A stretch of DNA of 64,000 bases, taken from assembly GCA_944990035.1 (NCBI GenBank), contig CALYLX010000160.1, forward strand, positions 310,001 through 374,000, given 5' to 3'. The position numbers were made by a program, and so were the translations under genes. Below the pieces are notes generated by a model. The model was not told where the DNA came from and did not search any database. It saw only the letters and a program-made list of their open reading frames with translations. This document shows, in pieces, positions 10,755-22,997 of the stretch. The DNA is from Clitopilus passeckerianus. Taxonomy: Eukaryota > Basidiomycota > Agaricomycetes > Agaricales > Entolomataceae. How positions within the stretch are numbered: the first letter of the stretch is position 1; each line of letters starts with the position of its first letter.

Positions 10755-12140
10755 ATGACGCCCGAAGAAATCACCCTCTTTCGAGTTGTCGGCGAGAAAT
10801 ACTTGTTCCGGGACTTGGCGACACCGCTCATTGCATCGATCGCCTATGGTAAGCTGCGAGTTCTGACTCTCCGCGTTTCGTGCGTAGGCTTATCTGCCCA
10901 TGTAGGCATTGGACTTCCGTTGATATGCTACGTCAATGCAACCTTGTCGTGAGTTCGTTGCGTTAGCCAACGAAACGCCTATTAACAGCTCTTCAGGTCG
11001 CGTAAAATTAGAGGACGGCCAAGCGCTATTCTGTACTGGCTTACCTTCATCTCCTTTCTCTTCATAAACATACATTTTGCCACCGAACTAGGAAAAATAT
11101 CCCTTGATTTCGACATCGGAGGCTCGCTACGGACCTCGAAGAATCTTGCGGTTTTAGCTGCCTCCCTCACCTCATACGACGATCAGAACTGGAAAGTCAT
11201 TCTTGTTAGGAACTGGACAGATTCAATTGGGGTGAGTATTACTCACCTTTATGTGAGCCCGCTTGCTAACCGACTGACTAGCTTATTGTCAGTGACGCTG
11301 TCGTGATTTGGAGAGTATACGTGCTGCTACCCAGCCGCCGAACGTGGGCTTTCATTGCCCCATCCTTTATTCTCTTTGCTTCAGCAGGTGAGTGCTCCCT
11401 CATGATTGCGGACTTCGTGATTAACGAGCTTCTTCAGTCCTGTCAATCACGTCCTGTGTTTTTGGGTCGACCGTGAAAGGATCGCAAGTTGGAACGTCCC
11501 CTGTCCGGATTCTCTTCAACACCTTGACTGCGGCGGCCTACTGCTGTTCGCTTGCTGCAAATCTCCTAGCTACTGGAGTATTTGCCTTCCATCTGAGGTA
11601 TATTCTCTGCCTTCATGATATGCACTTCGCTCACAATGATCCGACCATCTTAGGAGGTTACAACAGATGAGAAGAGCCGCCGGGCACAAGCCTCTGAGTA
11701 AATCACAGGTTCAACGAGCGCTGTTCTTCTTGGTCGAGTCTGGTGTACTCTTCTGCGTATCTCAGGTGCGTGCTTCCCTGATCATTGAGCGTACCCATAC
11801 TCAAGGGAAAGTCAGATTGCTTCGATAACAGTCCTACTGTGCTCGGTCGATGGTAAAATCACCACGCTCGCCCAAGGTCTCGGCTTCGATCTCGTAGTCC
11901 GTTTCCAGTATGCCCTATCCGTGAGTCTTTTCCATTGTTGCATTGTCCAGAAAGACCTGACAGGTCCGTCAGATTATATACCCCATACTCGTTGTTGCTC
12001 TCGTCCGCACGAAGAACTCGGTCATCGACACTCATAAGTTGGAATCGACAATCCAACAGCAGACGGCGACATCGCATACCATGGCCGAAGTACCTTCCTC
12101 GTCTACCATTGTAAACCCTGGGGTGCAGCCTAACGTCTAG
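10755..12140 (+). CDS. Seven-helix type integral membrane protein (agaricomycete orphan family)
   Basis: Eight exons (10755-10848, 10888-10948, 10997-11231, 11282-11387, 11438-11597, 11654-11765, 11816-11920, 11964-12140) give 349 residues with all phases matching. Hydrophobic segments recur: LSAHVGIGLPLICYV, ILYWLTFISFLFINIHF, TWAFIAPSFILFASAVL, an alanine/leucine-rich segment around LNTLTAAAYCCSLAANL, ALFFLVESGVLFCVSQ, and IIYPILVVALVRTKNS near the C-terminus. The motif SDAVVIWRVYVLLPSR before the fourth helix and the closing IIYP..VV.LVRT..S are features I associate with a very large, mostly uncharacterised basidiomycete membrane protein family, sometimes likened to GPCRs. The tail is hydrophilic and Ser/Thr-rich. 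Ligand and role are unknown. Confidence 0.8.
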
Positions 12141-12444
12141 GAATGTCCACTTGTATCGTTGTAGTATTCTCCTTAGCTTATTGTAACAATAATAGTATAA
12201 TTGATTGGATTGAGTCGTCGAGGCAGTGATGATGTGGGCGGCTGCGGTCGCCCAGAGCCGGGCAAGGCTTCCTCAGTGGTGATTGTCGCAGTCAAGGTCA
12301 AGGCTGTGGATGTCAAACGGGGAAAAGACCAGCATATTGCAATTGACAATGAGATATCTACAGCAGCGAATAGGATTTTGAAAAGCCGATTTATACAGGA
12401 AGGAACGTAAAATTTTACGGTCAGCCAGCCCAGACTCCTCTCCC
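12141..12444. other. Intergenic, convergent 3' flanks
   Basis: Short spacer between the membrane protein gene and the 3' end of the endoglucanase gene. Nothing recognised. Confidence 0.4.
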
Positions 12445-14005
12445 TTACAAGAAAGGCGCGAGGGCCTCAGGGAGGATGCGGGAAATGGCAGCGCCATTGG
12501 GAGGTTCGATGGATTGGAAGTAAGTTCCCCACCAGGGTCCTGCAGCCCACCAGAGAGCACCTGAACGACCGGTCAACAAAGAACCAATGATGAAAGTACG
12601 AAGAATTACGGACCAATCCAGACACCAGATTGCTGCATGGAGCAGAGAGCACCCTTGACGGCAGCAATACAAACGTCGTTGGAGCCAGCACCGAGCTCAC
12701 CGAGGAAGCCCTTGAGGTTGTTCTGCTGGAGCCAGGTGGTAGCAGCTGCCAAACGTTCAGCACCGATGGTGGAGGAGACACATTGGTCGGAGGTTCCAGA
12801 ACCATCAGAGTCGAGATACTGATGCATCTCTGTGAATCAAGGTTAGGGGGGTGCTTCATGCAGAATGAACGCTGAGCTTACGGATGGCGAGATTGTTATT
12901 GGGGTCCTTGAGGCCGGCGAAGTAGTCGGAGTTGCCAGAAGAGGTCCAGGTCCAGGCTCCTGTCCACGAAGTTCCTTCGGCGAGAATTAGTTGGCTGGTG
13001 GCTCCGGAGGCACGGATACCGTTGATGGCGGCCTGGTTGAGGTCAAAGACGATACTGGCGTCGATGCCGTTAGGCTCGTTCATGATGTCTATTTCATGGT
13101 TAGGATAAGTCGATCCTAGATTCTAGTTGAAGTTACCCACCGAAGATGACATTGGTATCCGATTTGAACAGGCTGGCAAGGTTCTGCCACCAGGTCTGGA
13201 GGTCAGAGGTGCTGCTGATGATATTATTGTTGTAACGCATGAAGTTGTGGGCTGAGGTAACACATGAGAATCTCTCCAAGGAATGAAATAAAGAGTGCTC
13301 ACGATCAACGACTGCATAGGCACCCTTGCCTGTGATGTAGCTGACAGTACTTTGAAGACCACTAAGGTAAGTGGCGTTGAAGTCGCCTGTGAGGCCGCTG
13401 GAGGGCGGGGAGATACGTTCCATCAGGAAAGGAATGCGGAAAGTGTTAAAGCCTTGGCCGACGAAGTACTGAGAGCGATGAGATAAAAGCGCTGTTGTAT
13501 GAGATCAACCACCTACGTCGATAGAAGAGGGGGCGGGCCAGGTGTAGTCCTTGTCCAACTGGCCTGGAATTGCGGTATTGCCGAATTCAGCACAAGATTC
13601 GCTGACGCCAAAGTACTTGAACTTTGTGGCATTCGGGCATGCTCCGCTGCTTCCTGTAGGCGTTGTAGAGGTGGTGGTCGTGGTGGCCGTAGTACTACTA
13701 GTAGTAGTGGCATCGCCAGGTTGGCATTGGGAGTAGTCTAGAATGTCTTTGGGGTCAGAATTCTTCCATCGCCGTACTTGGTCAACATACAGTCGTTCAA
13801 GTAGACACAATGGTTTCCAGCGTCGCACGTGGTTGAGCCAGTGTAGTTGATGCCCTGATATAATTAGATCTTTGATCTCATCAGAGTCCTTGAAGACAGA
13901 AAATACACTCACACCACACTGACCCCACACAGCTACGGAGGCCGCAGGAACGGACAAAGCGACAAGAACAGCCAGAGAAGCAAAATTTGATAGAGCAGAC
14001 CTCAT
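12445..14005 (-). CDS. Endo-beta-1,4-glucanase, GH5 (subfamily 5 type) with N-terminal CBM1
   Basis: Secreted cellulase that cleaves internal beta-1,4 bonds of cellulose. Eight exons (13913-14005, 13791-13854, 13517-13737, 13303-13468, 13141-13251, 12882-13088, 12614-12829, 12445-12560) give 397 residues in frame. Order: signal peptide (about residues 1-24), fungal cellulose-binding CBM1 (WGQCGGINYTG, ending YYSQC), a Thr/Ser-rich linker, then the GH5 barrel. The catalytic acid/base is Glu223 in DIMNEPNG and the nucleophile is Glu332 in [20 protein letters not shown], the conserved MHQYLD, and the final [12 protein letters not shown] are all typical of Trichoderma Cel5A-like enzymes. The N-terminal CBM1 position and the total length match that group. 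A TATTTAAA box lies about 40 nt before the ATG. Nothing suggests inactivation. Confidence 0.93.
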
Positions 14006-14040
14006 TTTGAACGATGAATCAACCCTATGCTCTCCCAGGG

Positions 14041-14049
14041 TTTAAATAT
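14041..14049 (-). promoter_or_regulatory. TATA-like box of the endoglucanase gene
   Basis: On the minus strand this reads ATATTTAAA, about 36-44 nt upstream of the start codon at 14005. Such a close TATA-like motif suits a strongly inducible secreted-enzyme gene, but its use is inferred. Confidence 0.45.
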
Positions 14050-14924
14050 CTCTCTCGAGTCGTTGTCATCCGCCATTAGCCCGAAAAACATCCAAACTTG
14101 CAGGCGTTGCTAGTGCACAGAGCTATACATAGAACTCCAAAATCCTACGACGTCACTCTACAAACTTCCTGGGCGCGAACATCCGGAGAGAATCTCCGCC
14201 AGAACAGTGACGTATAACGTGCGATTACCTGAATTACAGCTTTTGTCCAAGATATCTATGTCGCTTGTCTGCGTGTGATGAACGGCACAGGTAACGGCAA
14301 CGGCACTGAATGATAGCGCTGGGTCCGACCAAACGGTATTCTATTGCAAAGGCTGAGCACGAAGCAACCGAATTTTCCCCATCTCTAGTCGGATGACCTG
14401 GTTTTCGAGCTATTTTGTGGGATGCATACGGTTCACATGCCTACCGAAATCGTTCTGGAACTCACATGTAAGCCAATGTATTCTTTGAGTGACCGCATAT
14501 CGTTGGGCAGTATCCTCGTCTAGATGGGTGGTTGCATCAGCGAGGTACCTGCGGCGTCTTTTCAAGGAATCCATCCCAACAACACTGTCAAATCTTTCTG
14601 GAGGTTGCTCGGTGGAATCTGAAAGGATCTCTTCTGCGCAGACAACGCCCATTCTAGCACTCTCGCAGGCTCGGCTGGCTGTTGATCATGATACCTATTA
14701 ATAGGATCCTCGCCGTGTCTTCGAATCAGAGAATATCCGTCGCCGCGATAGTGTCTTTGACGGAAACTTGCGTGCTCGTGTCCACTACGGCGTATTGTCA
14801 TCAGTTTAAAGAAACGTGTAGTCGACGATTGAGCAGCGAGATGCTGTTGAATCGACAGGCGGTCCAATCACAGGCTGAACTCTGAGTGTTTTGTAAAAGG
14901 CAAACAGTCACGGCCATTTCACAA
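14050..14924. other. Intergenic, upstream region of the endoglucanase
   Basis: Promoter region plus unassigned sequence. Short frames on both strands between 14410 and 14890 show no domain or usable start context. Confidence 0.4.
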
Positions 14925-15985
14925 TCGACAAGGGGAGGCCTGATTGCATATAACGATGGTTGTGCGTTGCTAATCAATGATGAACTTTGTGAATAGAGGC
15001 ACTATTAATAGAGGATGTGATTCCGAGTCACAGGCGAGAAATTTGCATATTCAGAGGTGTCGGCGGAGTAAATTGTTATCCCAGATGCCTCAACGTTCAA
15101 CTAACAGAGTTAGGCATTGGTAGTGAGAAACTCTCATTCTAACGTCTGGTGGAACTCCTGTCGTACCCATACCAATCTCCCCAATTGCAAGTAATTTGAT
15201 TATAACAGGTGGAAGGCATTTCTCACAACGACATGTCTAAATTCTTTCCATCGTAGGCCCTACGGCACTCGAGATCCACATCATCGACTGCGATTCCATT
15301 TCCATTCGACCAGCCTCCGAGGGAAGAAATGACTTCATTCTGGATCTGCATTTATTCAAGATGGTCCGCTCCATGATAGTGGAGGTCAGAGGTCGAATGT
15401 TGACTCAGAATATTCCTCCTGGACGCCGATCCAAGCTCAGCGGGAGGCTGCACTGGCGATCTATGTAGCGAAGGTGACATGATTACTGCAGATGGATTTG
15501 AGGTCAAGTTCTGGGAGGACCCTTTGGAGATCCCAGGGAAGAAGCCGGATGAGCCCTTTTGAGAGGAGAATTTTCACTTCTAATTAGATTCTAAACCCTT
15601 CCCACTGGATATCTCTTCCATCCGCTGGAAAATGCCGAGAAAAAGAGAAAGGTTGAGGTTTGTTCATGTGCTGGAGGATGATAGCGAGCTTTGGAGAGGG
15701 TACTTTATTGGATAAACAGGCTAAGGTGAAGAAAACAAGGAACCCTCAATGTCGGTAGTGGAGAAGCACTTCAAGCAACACACCGACATCCAAGATAGCT
15801 CATGTCTGCGAAAGCTGAGGATGAGGGACTCAGATGTGTGTATGGGTTTGTTCTGATTCATTCTGAATTCTGCTTCTTTATCGGTACTCGGCTGTTTCTC
15901 GTCTGGTTTTTTAATGTTATTGGGACTTTGGGTAAGAGCGGTACATCGGTATTGAACTGATTGGAGTTGCTCAAATCTAAGTCGA
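14925..15985 (+). pseudogene. Decayed duplicate of the 3' half of the large F-box gene
   Basis: This stretch aligns by eye with about 9105-10030 of the F-box gene. Shared landmarks in order are GATTCCGAGT, CAGAGGTGTC, AGATGCCTCAA, AGAGTTAGGCATTG, ATTGCAAGTA, GGAAGGCATTTCTC, GACTGCGATTCCATT, CTGCATTT..CAAGATGGTCCG and GATCCAAGCTC. It is full of substitutions, small indels and stops. The match continues through intron positions 9197-9247 of the parent, so the copy arose by DNA duplication and not through a spliced RNA. The segment of the parent at about 9660-9780 is deleted here. It is a plain pseudogene. Confidence 0.78.
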
Positions 15986-17922
15986 TGGCAGCCCCATCAC
16001 TGAAGCAGATGAAGAGGATGTTAGTATGGGTTGACTATCCGAGACCTCTCTGTCGCTGGGTAGAGTAGTTCCTAGCTATCTAGTAGCTTCTCTGACTTGG
16101 GTAACGTCCATATCGCCTGGTATGTTTCAACTCTCCGGTTCAAACAGCAGCAGAGGGGATGGACGATTCGTGGCTGGAGGTCATGATATTGTTACTGCGG
16201 CTCATGTGAGTGTTTTCCTTTTCCTTTTTCAATCTATTCAACCACCCCCCTGATCCTAGTCTCTACTCAACTCTTCGCCTCGGCTAATCCGAGTCATTGC
16301 CGTACGAATTACAACAGGCCATTTCTTAAACTCTGCACCACCCAACTCAGACGAACGGTGTGCCGTTACCAGTATCTCTAGACTCTGGCCACCCGCCTCT
16401 CCACTAACCGCTGCACGTCACGGTCCGCGGCAACTTGTGCCAGTAGTCAAACAGCGCAAGGCGCAATCGAGAACAACAAAAAAGCTACGTCAACTTGCGG
16501 GCATTTGACCCCATAAATGTCAATACCGCCCCCTGCAACCATCATGTTGACGACGTTTGTGCTTCTGCCATGCTCTTTACTTTGAGTAGCCAAATGCGAG
16601 CCTGTCATGTGAGATAGTGCAAATATTTCCTTTTGCCTAGGATGTATGGAGATTTGAGAGTCCTATGACTAGTAGGTTGAGGTCGATTGCAGATCGAGGT
16701 GGCTCGTACGAATACTCGATCATTGCACCCCGGCCATCCTGTTACATGTGGAATGGCGAATTTGATTTCAATTTCGGCCGAGTTTTTTTTTCGAATTTCT
16801 GTGAAATATAATCGAATCATAGTGTGGAACCTGACATGACCATGGCTGTCCACCTTTGTGCGTAAATACATAAATCAGTGGTCACGGGGGAGAACCTGAG
16901 GAGATGGTAGGAGATGGTGGTAGTTACGTTGAAGATCTAAGCGAAATCGAGGTCAACTGATGGGGGAACGCCTAGGTATCGTGTCGAAGCGGACCTAAAT
17001 GACACGTTGACCGAGCCGTATATGGTGTTACATTTCGCAGGTTCCTTCGGTTCTATTGGAAATGGCCTTGGCAACATAGGTACAGGCATCGAGAGTGAAG
17101 ATCTGTCTGCTGCAGATGATCATCTTCAGCTACAGCTGTTCGAGTCGAAGTGGGTCGATGGCGCCCGTGGACAACACGGATGCATGGATGCAGATGCCGT
17201 CACGGCGATCCATGTTAGGCCGATTCCCCACAAGGGACGCATGAGAGCCGGAGGGTAGAGAAAGGTGAGAACCCACTTCTACTAGGATTTTCAAGGGGAA
17301 TTTCTGAAAGGTTGTACTTAGCCGCGTCATCATAGTCGTCGTGACGTCTTGAAGGTGCCTCTTACCACGAGTAGTAAAAATATAGCTCGGTTTCCATCTA
17401 ATTCCCGGCGGTTCAGGACTCGGAATGGGAGAAGATGGGAGGTTTTTCGGGAGGTTGTTGTGGAAATGGAAGGAGCGGGGAACTTCTCCCGGTGTGGGGT
17501 AAGGATTAGACGCAGTCTGGTGATTGGGGTTGGGCTCGGCCCTTGATAGTTGCGGTATTGACAGGAATTAGAAGATCAGAAGATCGAGTGGTTGGGCGAT
17601 TTGACAGTGGGTCGAAGGGAGATTGCGGGCCCGCACTATTGTGAAGGAATCCGGTGGTTTTTGGTGGGGCACAACGGAGAGGAAAACGGATGCCCAATCT
17701 GGGTATCCAAGAGGAGCGATCGATGGGCAGGGTTTTTGAAAGGGTGTATTATTCGCTACAAAATATTCGATTCTGGGATACAAAGCGGACAGTATTACAC
17801 GACGGACGATAGCTCATCGGGGACGCTTGGGATGCTCCGAGTCCATCTCTCAAACCTCGAACGGAATATACCTAGTCGACTTGCAATCACGGTATTACTA
17901 GAAGTTGATAGACGAGTGAGTA
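15986..17922. other. Long intergenic region
   Basis: Small frames occur on both strands (for example 17007-17258 and 17592-17939 plus, 17130-17333 minus), but none has a recognisable domain, codon bias or splice pattern. Nothing is supported here beyond the 3' flank of the ferric reductase. Confidence 0.4.
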
Positions 17923-20410
17923 TTATGAGTGAGGGGTAATAAAGAAAGGGCTTACCACTCCGAAGCCTTCAATATGGAGGTTGACGCTTGGGCCACCCTT
18001 CAGGATATCGACGAAGCGAGGAGACCTGAGCACTGCCTTGGCGGTGTTGCTCATGCTAGTCGGTCCACATACTAGAAAGGAAGAAGGTCATTTAGTCACT
18101 GCCCAAGCCATGTATTAGAGACGTTGCTCACCGCTGACGGACATGCTATCGTTCGCCCGCTCGAGTTCTTCAGTCAGAATCTTCCTGACGTCCGGTCGAC
18201 CTTCTTGAACACGGGCGATAGAGAGATCATGGACGGAGGTGTTGGGAGTTTCCTGAGAGACTGTCGCTTCGCCCTTTTCGTTGCTTCCTAAGCTGGCTTG
18301 CTCGGCGAGACCGTAGGGGTCTTTGTTCCCTCCTGTGATGTAGACGTCGATGGAGACTTCGAGGCTCTTGGGACAGTCCCTCAGAGCAGAACGAAGTTCG
18401 GAGGAAATCCATTCGAGACTCTCTTAAGGTAGAAGGTGTTCATTAGAATCGGTTAAGACGTGAAAAATGGCGGCGACGAACTTGATTCGGGGTTTGCCCA
18501 GACGAAAACGAGTCTCTGACACGCAGATTGGGGGTTTTCTTTGGCACGGCTACAGTATTGGTCAGGCATCCGAACGGTCGTTGGGTAATGCGTGGTTTAC
18601 GTACCTGATAGTCTCAAGGAAAAGAGGAAGAGTGAACGCGACTCCAGTTCCACCTGCAGTAAGGAGCAACGTCAGAAGAGAAGTATCACGATCTTAAAAT
18701 GAGGCGCACCTGCGATGAGGACAATGCTGCCGTAACCGTCAAGACGAGGAGGTGCACTGTAAGGACCATCGAGAACGACTCGCAACTTGCTGTGGATCTG
18801 AGCAGCATCTCTCAAACGAGCAGTGAATCCGCTGTGGACGCGAATGTAGAACGTAAGCTTCCTGGAGACCGTATTTGAGGCAGAAGGCCCATTGGCTTCG
18901 GTAGAAATACTCTTGGTGTCCATGTCATCGGTGCTCGTTGCAGAAACGTCAGAGGGAGAAGAGGTGGGTGTCAAGGCCGAAGAAATAGAGCTGATCGTGA
19001 AGGGATGGAACTCGCATCTCCATTTCGAGACGGTGGGGATGTTGAGGTAGATGCTTTGACCTGGTTGCCAACGGAAGTAATCTGCTGCCTTAACGGTGAC
19101 ACGCATGAAACGGGGGGAGAGAGCCTCAATAGATGCATGCGAGTCGGAGATCGAAGAACGGCTGTTCAGGTAGTAGTGGGCGTTGAAGATGACGAGTTTG
19201 AGCAAGCGAAGGAAGCGGTCGAAGCCCCAAACGACGAGGGCGGGCCAGATGTATTTATCGGCTCTGTATAGGACTATCAGGAGAGTTCTTGTCGAGGGGC
19301 TTCATGTTAGAATGCTTACCCGATACCGATCCCTCGAGTGTGGAAGTAAGCAGTCAGAAGAGCAAGGCTATAATAGTGTGGTTGTCAGGAGGGTATTATG
19401 AAACGATGAGGGAGACCCACAGAGCAAGTATCGTATGTGTGATGATGAAGAGCTCAAAGTGTCGTTGACGAACAGGACGGATCGACAGGATTATCAAAAG
19501 TGTCAAGGCGCTTGCTGCCAGAGGTCCGCACTGAACCCACGCATGATCGGGGGTGAAGCTGCCAGTTAATCCGAGTTTAAACTGCGGGGGACGGTCATCG
19601 ACGGACTTCGGAGGGAGTAGGAGCATAACCTACCCGACCAGCTCCATGTAACCAGATCAGCACACAGACAACACGGGCAACCATACGATGGAGGTAGTTA
19701 AGCTAGAAATAATTAATGTTATCAGAAAACGACAAATGGAGCATCGAAGTAATCGAACCTTCTCGTAGCTGATCCCGGTGAGAACTGTTTAATTGGCAAT
19801 GAGCGATCGTAATACACGCGTGAGATGACGGAAGAACTCACAAGCAATAATATTATTTCTAGAGCCCAGGGCCGCCAACAATGGGAATTGGGTCCCGGCG
19901 ACGATGCCCGCCAAGTTTGCCCAATATTTTGGATCAAACTTGACGCCTTTGAGCGATGTCGCTAAGAACGACGAGCATAAATATCTGAGAAGTCGGTTGA
20001 ACGGTCGTAATGTACTTACAGTTCATGAGAGATACACCAAAGACAGTGGCGATATAACCCGCAGTCAGTACAACCTCGGTCAGGTTCACAGAGTATGAGC
20101 CCAAAGAGATCGTCGAGCGAAAGGCAACGGCACGAAAAGTGTTGATGACAGCATGGGGAAGCCTCCTGTAGGAGAGAACCCCACGCTTGAGAGGCTTTCT
20201 AGCCGAGTTTCTGCGCAGTCGAGTGACGAGCACGCCGAACCAGTGGAAGAGGGAGATGAGAGTGATGAGGCAAGCTATAGCGTACCAGACCCGTTCAGGG
20301 TAGTCATGGTTGTGTTGAATACGAATGGTACGGTCAGGGTCAGGCGCCTGCATTTTTGGTGCTTCTGCCCGCACCGCTGCAGTCGGAAGGTCAAACGAGG
20401 AAGTAGCCAT
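17923..20410 (-). CDS. Ferric/cupric reductase transmembrane component (FRE family)
   Basis: Plasma-membrane flavocytochrome b that reduces extracellular Fe3+ or Cu2+ with NADPH. The ATG at 20410 starts an N-terminal helix region (VWYAIACLITLISLFHWFGV). The ferric-reductase domain follows with its haem-ligand histidines (YEKLNYLHRMVARVV, LIWLHG, FELFIITHTIL). Then comes the FAD-binding domain (LSPRFMRVTVKAADYFRWQPGQSIYLNIP, with the flavin motif variant FHPFTISSI), and finally the NAD-binding part, including GSIVLIAGGTGVAFTLPLF across an intron and the CGPTSMSN motif near the C-terminus. At least eight short introns interrupt it. The last codons (HIEGFGV) are followed by a GTAAG that either is a terminal intron, putting the stop at 17895-17897, or is read through to a TAA at 17923-17925. 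A TATAAA box lies near 20479-20484. Iron regulation is likely from the family but no motif was established. Confidence 0.88.
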
Positions 20411-20478
20411 TGCACGAGAGTGAACAGGAGGGCTAAAGGTGGGCGGTAAAGCACATCATCCGGTGCGAATCTCTGGCG

Positions 20479-20486
20479 TTTATAAG
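20479..20486 (-). promoter_or_regulatory. TATA box of the ferric reductase gene
   Basis: The minus strand reads CTTATAAA about 70 nt upstream of the ATG at 20410. Position and match to TATAAA are good; use is inferred. Confidence 0.45.
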
Positions 20487-22997
20487 GTGAGGCCAACCCA
20501 GAGAAAGAAGTTGTCAGGGGTTGCATATTTTTCCTTCCCGAAGAACCCTCGTGCAATATTCTGCATACGTACTGTAACTGAATCCGGATGGACATGCTGG
20601 TGGTACGAATACAAACGCGGTTACGACTACTGATGGCGGCCAAAAATGGGCCAGCTCTTATCTGATAATATCGCATTGCAAGATCCGCATCTGTTTAATC
20701 TTATCTCCGTTCACGCCATTTGGTAAAAAGGCCTCCACGGTTCGATCATCAACGGTCACCGGAGTCAATGACTTCGCTAAGAATATATAGTCGTGCCCGA
20801 GGCGCAATTTCGTCGGTTAAAATACGTATGGCGTCCAAGAATATCAAGTGGATCAGCGCAAGGTTCAATGCTTCGGAGGCTCCCCGGTTAAAGACGTTCG
20901 GCATGTGAGTACCGATTGTGACATGTGAGCTATAATTCTATTGCTTAGTGGGACGTATGATGTCTCGAGAGGGCTCTCCTGAGCTGTAGATCTGTCGCAT
21001 GTGTTATTTCAAGTGGATTGGGAGGCATACAGACGAACCCCACACTTTGATGGCCTGTCTAGCTTCTTGGAATTCTTGTCACGTCTGACGAGGCGCTATC
21101 ACTCGCTAACCATGCGCGTTGCGATATGGTTAGTAAGTTAAATAATTTCTTAAGTTATTGTCGATCAATAGGCACTGTAAACGCATGTGTGCAGCTTATC
21201 GTCGCCAAGCTGGCGGGGAGAGGTGTCATTGGTGGGATACTTTGCGCCTTAACAGCGTGCGCAACCCTATTGTAGAAACTGTATGGAAAGGAACGGGACT
21301 ATTATCCTACCCAAGAGTCCTTGCTTCGATCGCGATTCACGTGGACCGGCAAGATTTATATTGATCCTTCAACATCGATAAAGACTCTTCCAACATATTT
21401 CCGAGGGGAGATCCAATGGAAGATTCGTGTCTGAAAAATGGACACAAGGTTGTGATTGACGCAATATCGAAGATGAAGTTTTTCGTGGCAGTACGAGTCT
21501 ATCGTAAAATCGTTTCCCTTGGTGTAGCTTCTTTCAAGCAACGAGCGATGGTCGGCCTCCTCGAGAAAACGAGCAAAAGAAAGCATAAAGGTACGCCTTT
21601 AGGTACCGCAGATCAGCCCGCATTCCAAAATTACAGGCACGGAGAATCCGAGGAAGTTAATCGTGCCCCTTTGCTCGCCGGGAAACGTCATTATTTCCCA
21701 TTTGTCCAGTTTTTCACAACGGGGACGGAGGATTGCTTACGCAGGGGCGCAGCCAAGGGGCAGTTCCAGAGCTTCCATCATTGCAGTGCAATCCTCTTCA
21801 ATATTGTTGCCCCAAGGTCCGGACATGCCCAGCGCTTTAGCGAACCGAGAACAGCTCAAACTGGGTATGATTTTCCCAAAGGTGGGTTGGCGTGGTGGGA
21901 TCAGAGCTGTTCTAAGTAATGCAATGGTGCGAATGCATTGGTGTGATCATATGTCGCACGTATGGCCTGTCCGGAAGTACAAGAGCAGAACATCGCAGTA
22001 ATGAGGGTGGCGCTCCGACTGTACCGTCCGTATGCCTAGAAAGACGTTCATATGACACCAAAAAAGGCACGTCTAGGCAGGATACAACATTTCGTATGAT
22101 CCAGAACTTGGGGGTTATTGATACCAGAGTGCACCCCATGATGGCCCGACCTTTCCGAGCGAAGCGTGTTCTCTACTTCCACCACGGTCCGTGTCTTTCC
22201 GGGAAATATCACACAGTAATCCGTCTGAAGGAGGGAAGCAGCGATAAGAGCTACCAAAAGCCTGTGATACGAAGCCTTAGAATGAGTAGATTATGTCGAG
22301 TAATGTCGAAAAGGTCCAGAGCCTGTATCGTCCAGTAGCTGGCGTGTATGGATCACATGGGACCGGGATCTGTCGATCCAGAGAAGACAGTGATAGAGCG
22401 TGGTCTGTCTGATGGAACAGCCTTGCTATACACCTACTGTTGGTGCCCGTCAGAGCCAACACTGCGTTAACAGCAACTGCACCGAAAAGCCCTATCGCAG
22501 AGTTCCTAATCGCGCGGTGTTCGATACAATTCGGTCATGAACGGTGCTTGGAGCGTATTCAGAACATGGTGAGTTGTTATTCCTGTCGTCCGCAACTCTG
22601 GGAACGAAGATAACGATGCCTCAGAGGATTGCGAAAGTTAGCGTGATTTATGTCGGGCATTCCCGAGTTTGAAGTGCGTGCATCACCGAGTAAGCTGACC
22701 AATTGTCTGTGGTGCTGTACCACATATCAATGTCGTTAACAATGCATTTTTAGTAGAACAAAGTCCTTGAGATGCTCAGCGAGCGCAGCAGGTATAGTCA
22801 TTTGTCGCAGCAATGTTCAGGCAAGCTTGAGCAGAGCTGACATAAGCCTGATGAATCGGTTGATTAGGTAACTGCACGTGTTAGTTTTACAGGGAAATCT
22901 TTTCTTGGCCTCCTGAGCTACTGCTTTGCGTACTCCTCCTGCTAACCCCAATTTCTCTGCCATCTTTATTGCTTTAACGGCCTCAAGAATTCACTGA
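20487..22997. other. Long intergenic region, divergent promoters
   Basis: About 2.5 kb between the ferric reductase and CCCH-finger genes. Frames such as 21416-21919, 21663-22001 and 21919-22338 (plus) overlap one another and are not supported by domains or introns. No repeat or mobile element was recognised. Confidence 0.4.

Noticed and set aside
21416..22338. Three overlapping plus-strand frames of 112-167 codons
   Set aside because: No domains, no intron pattern, mutual overlap in different frames. Probably chance.
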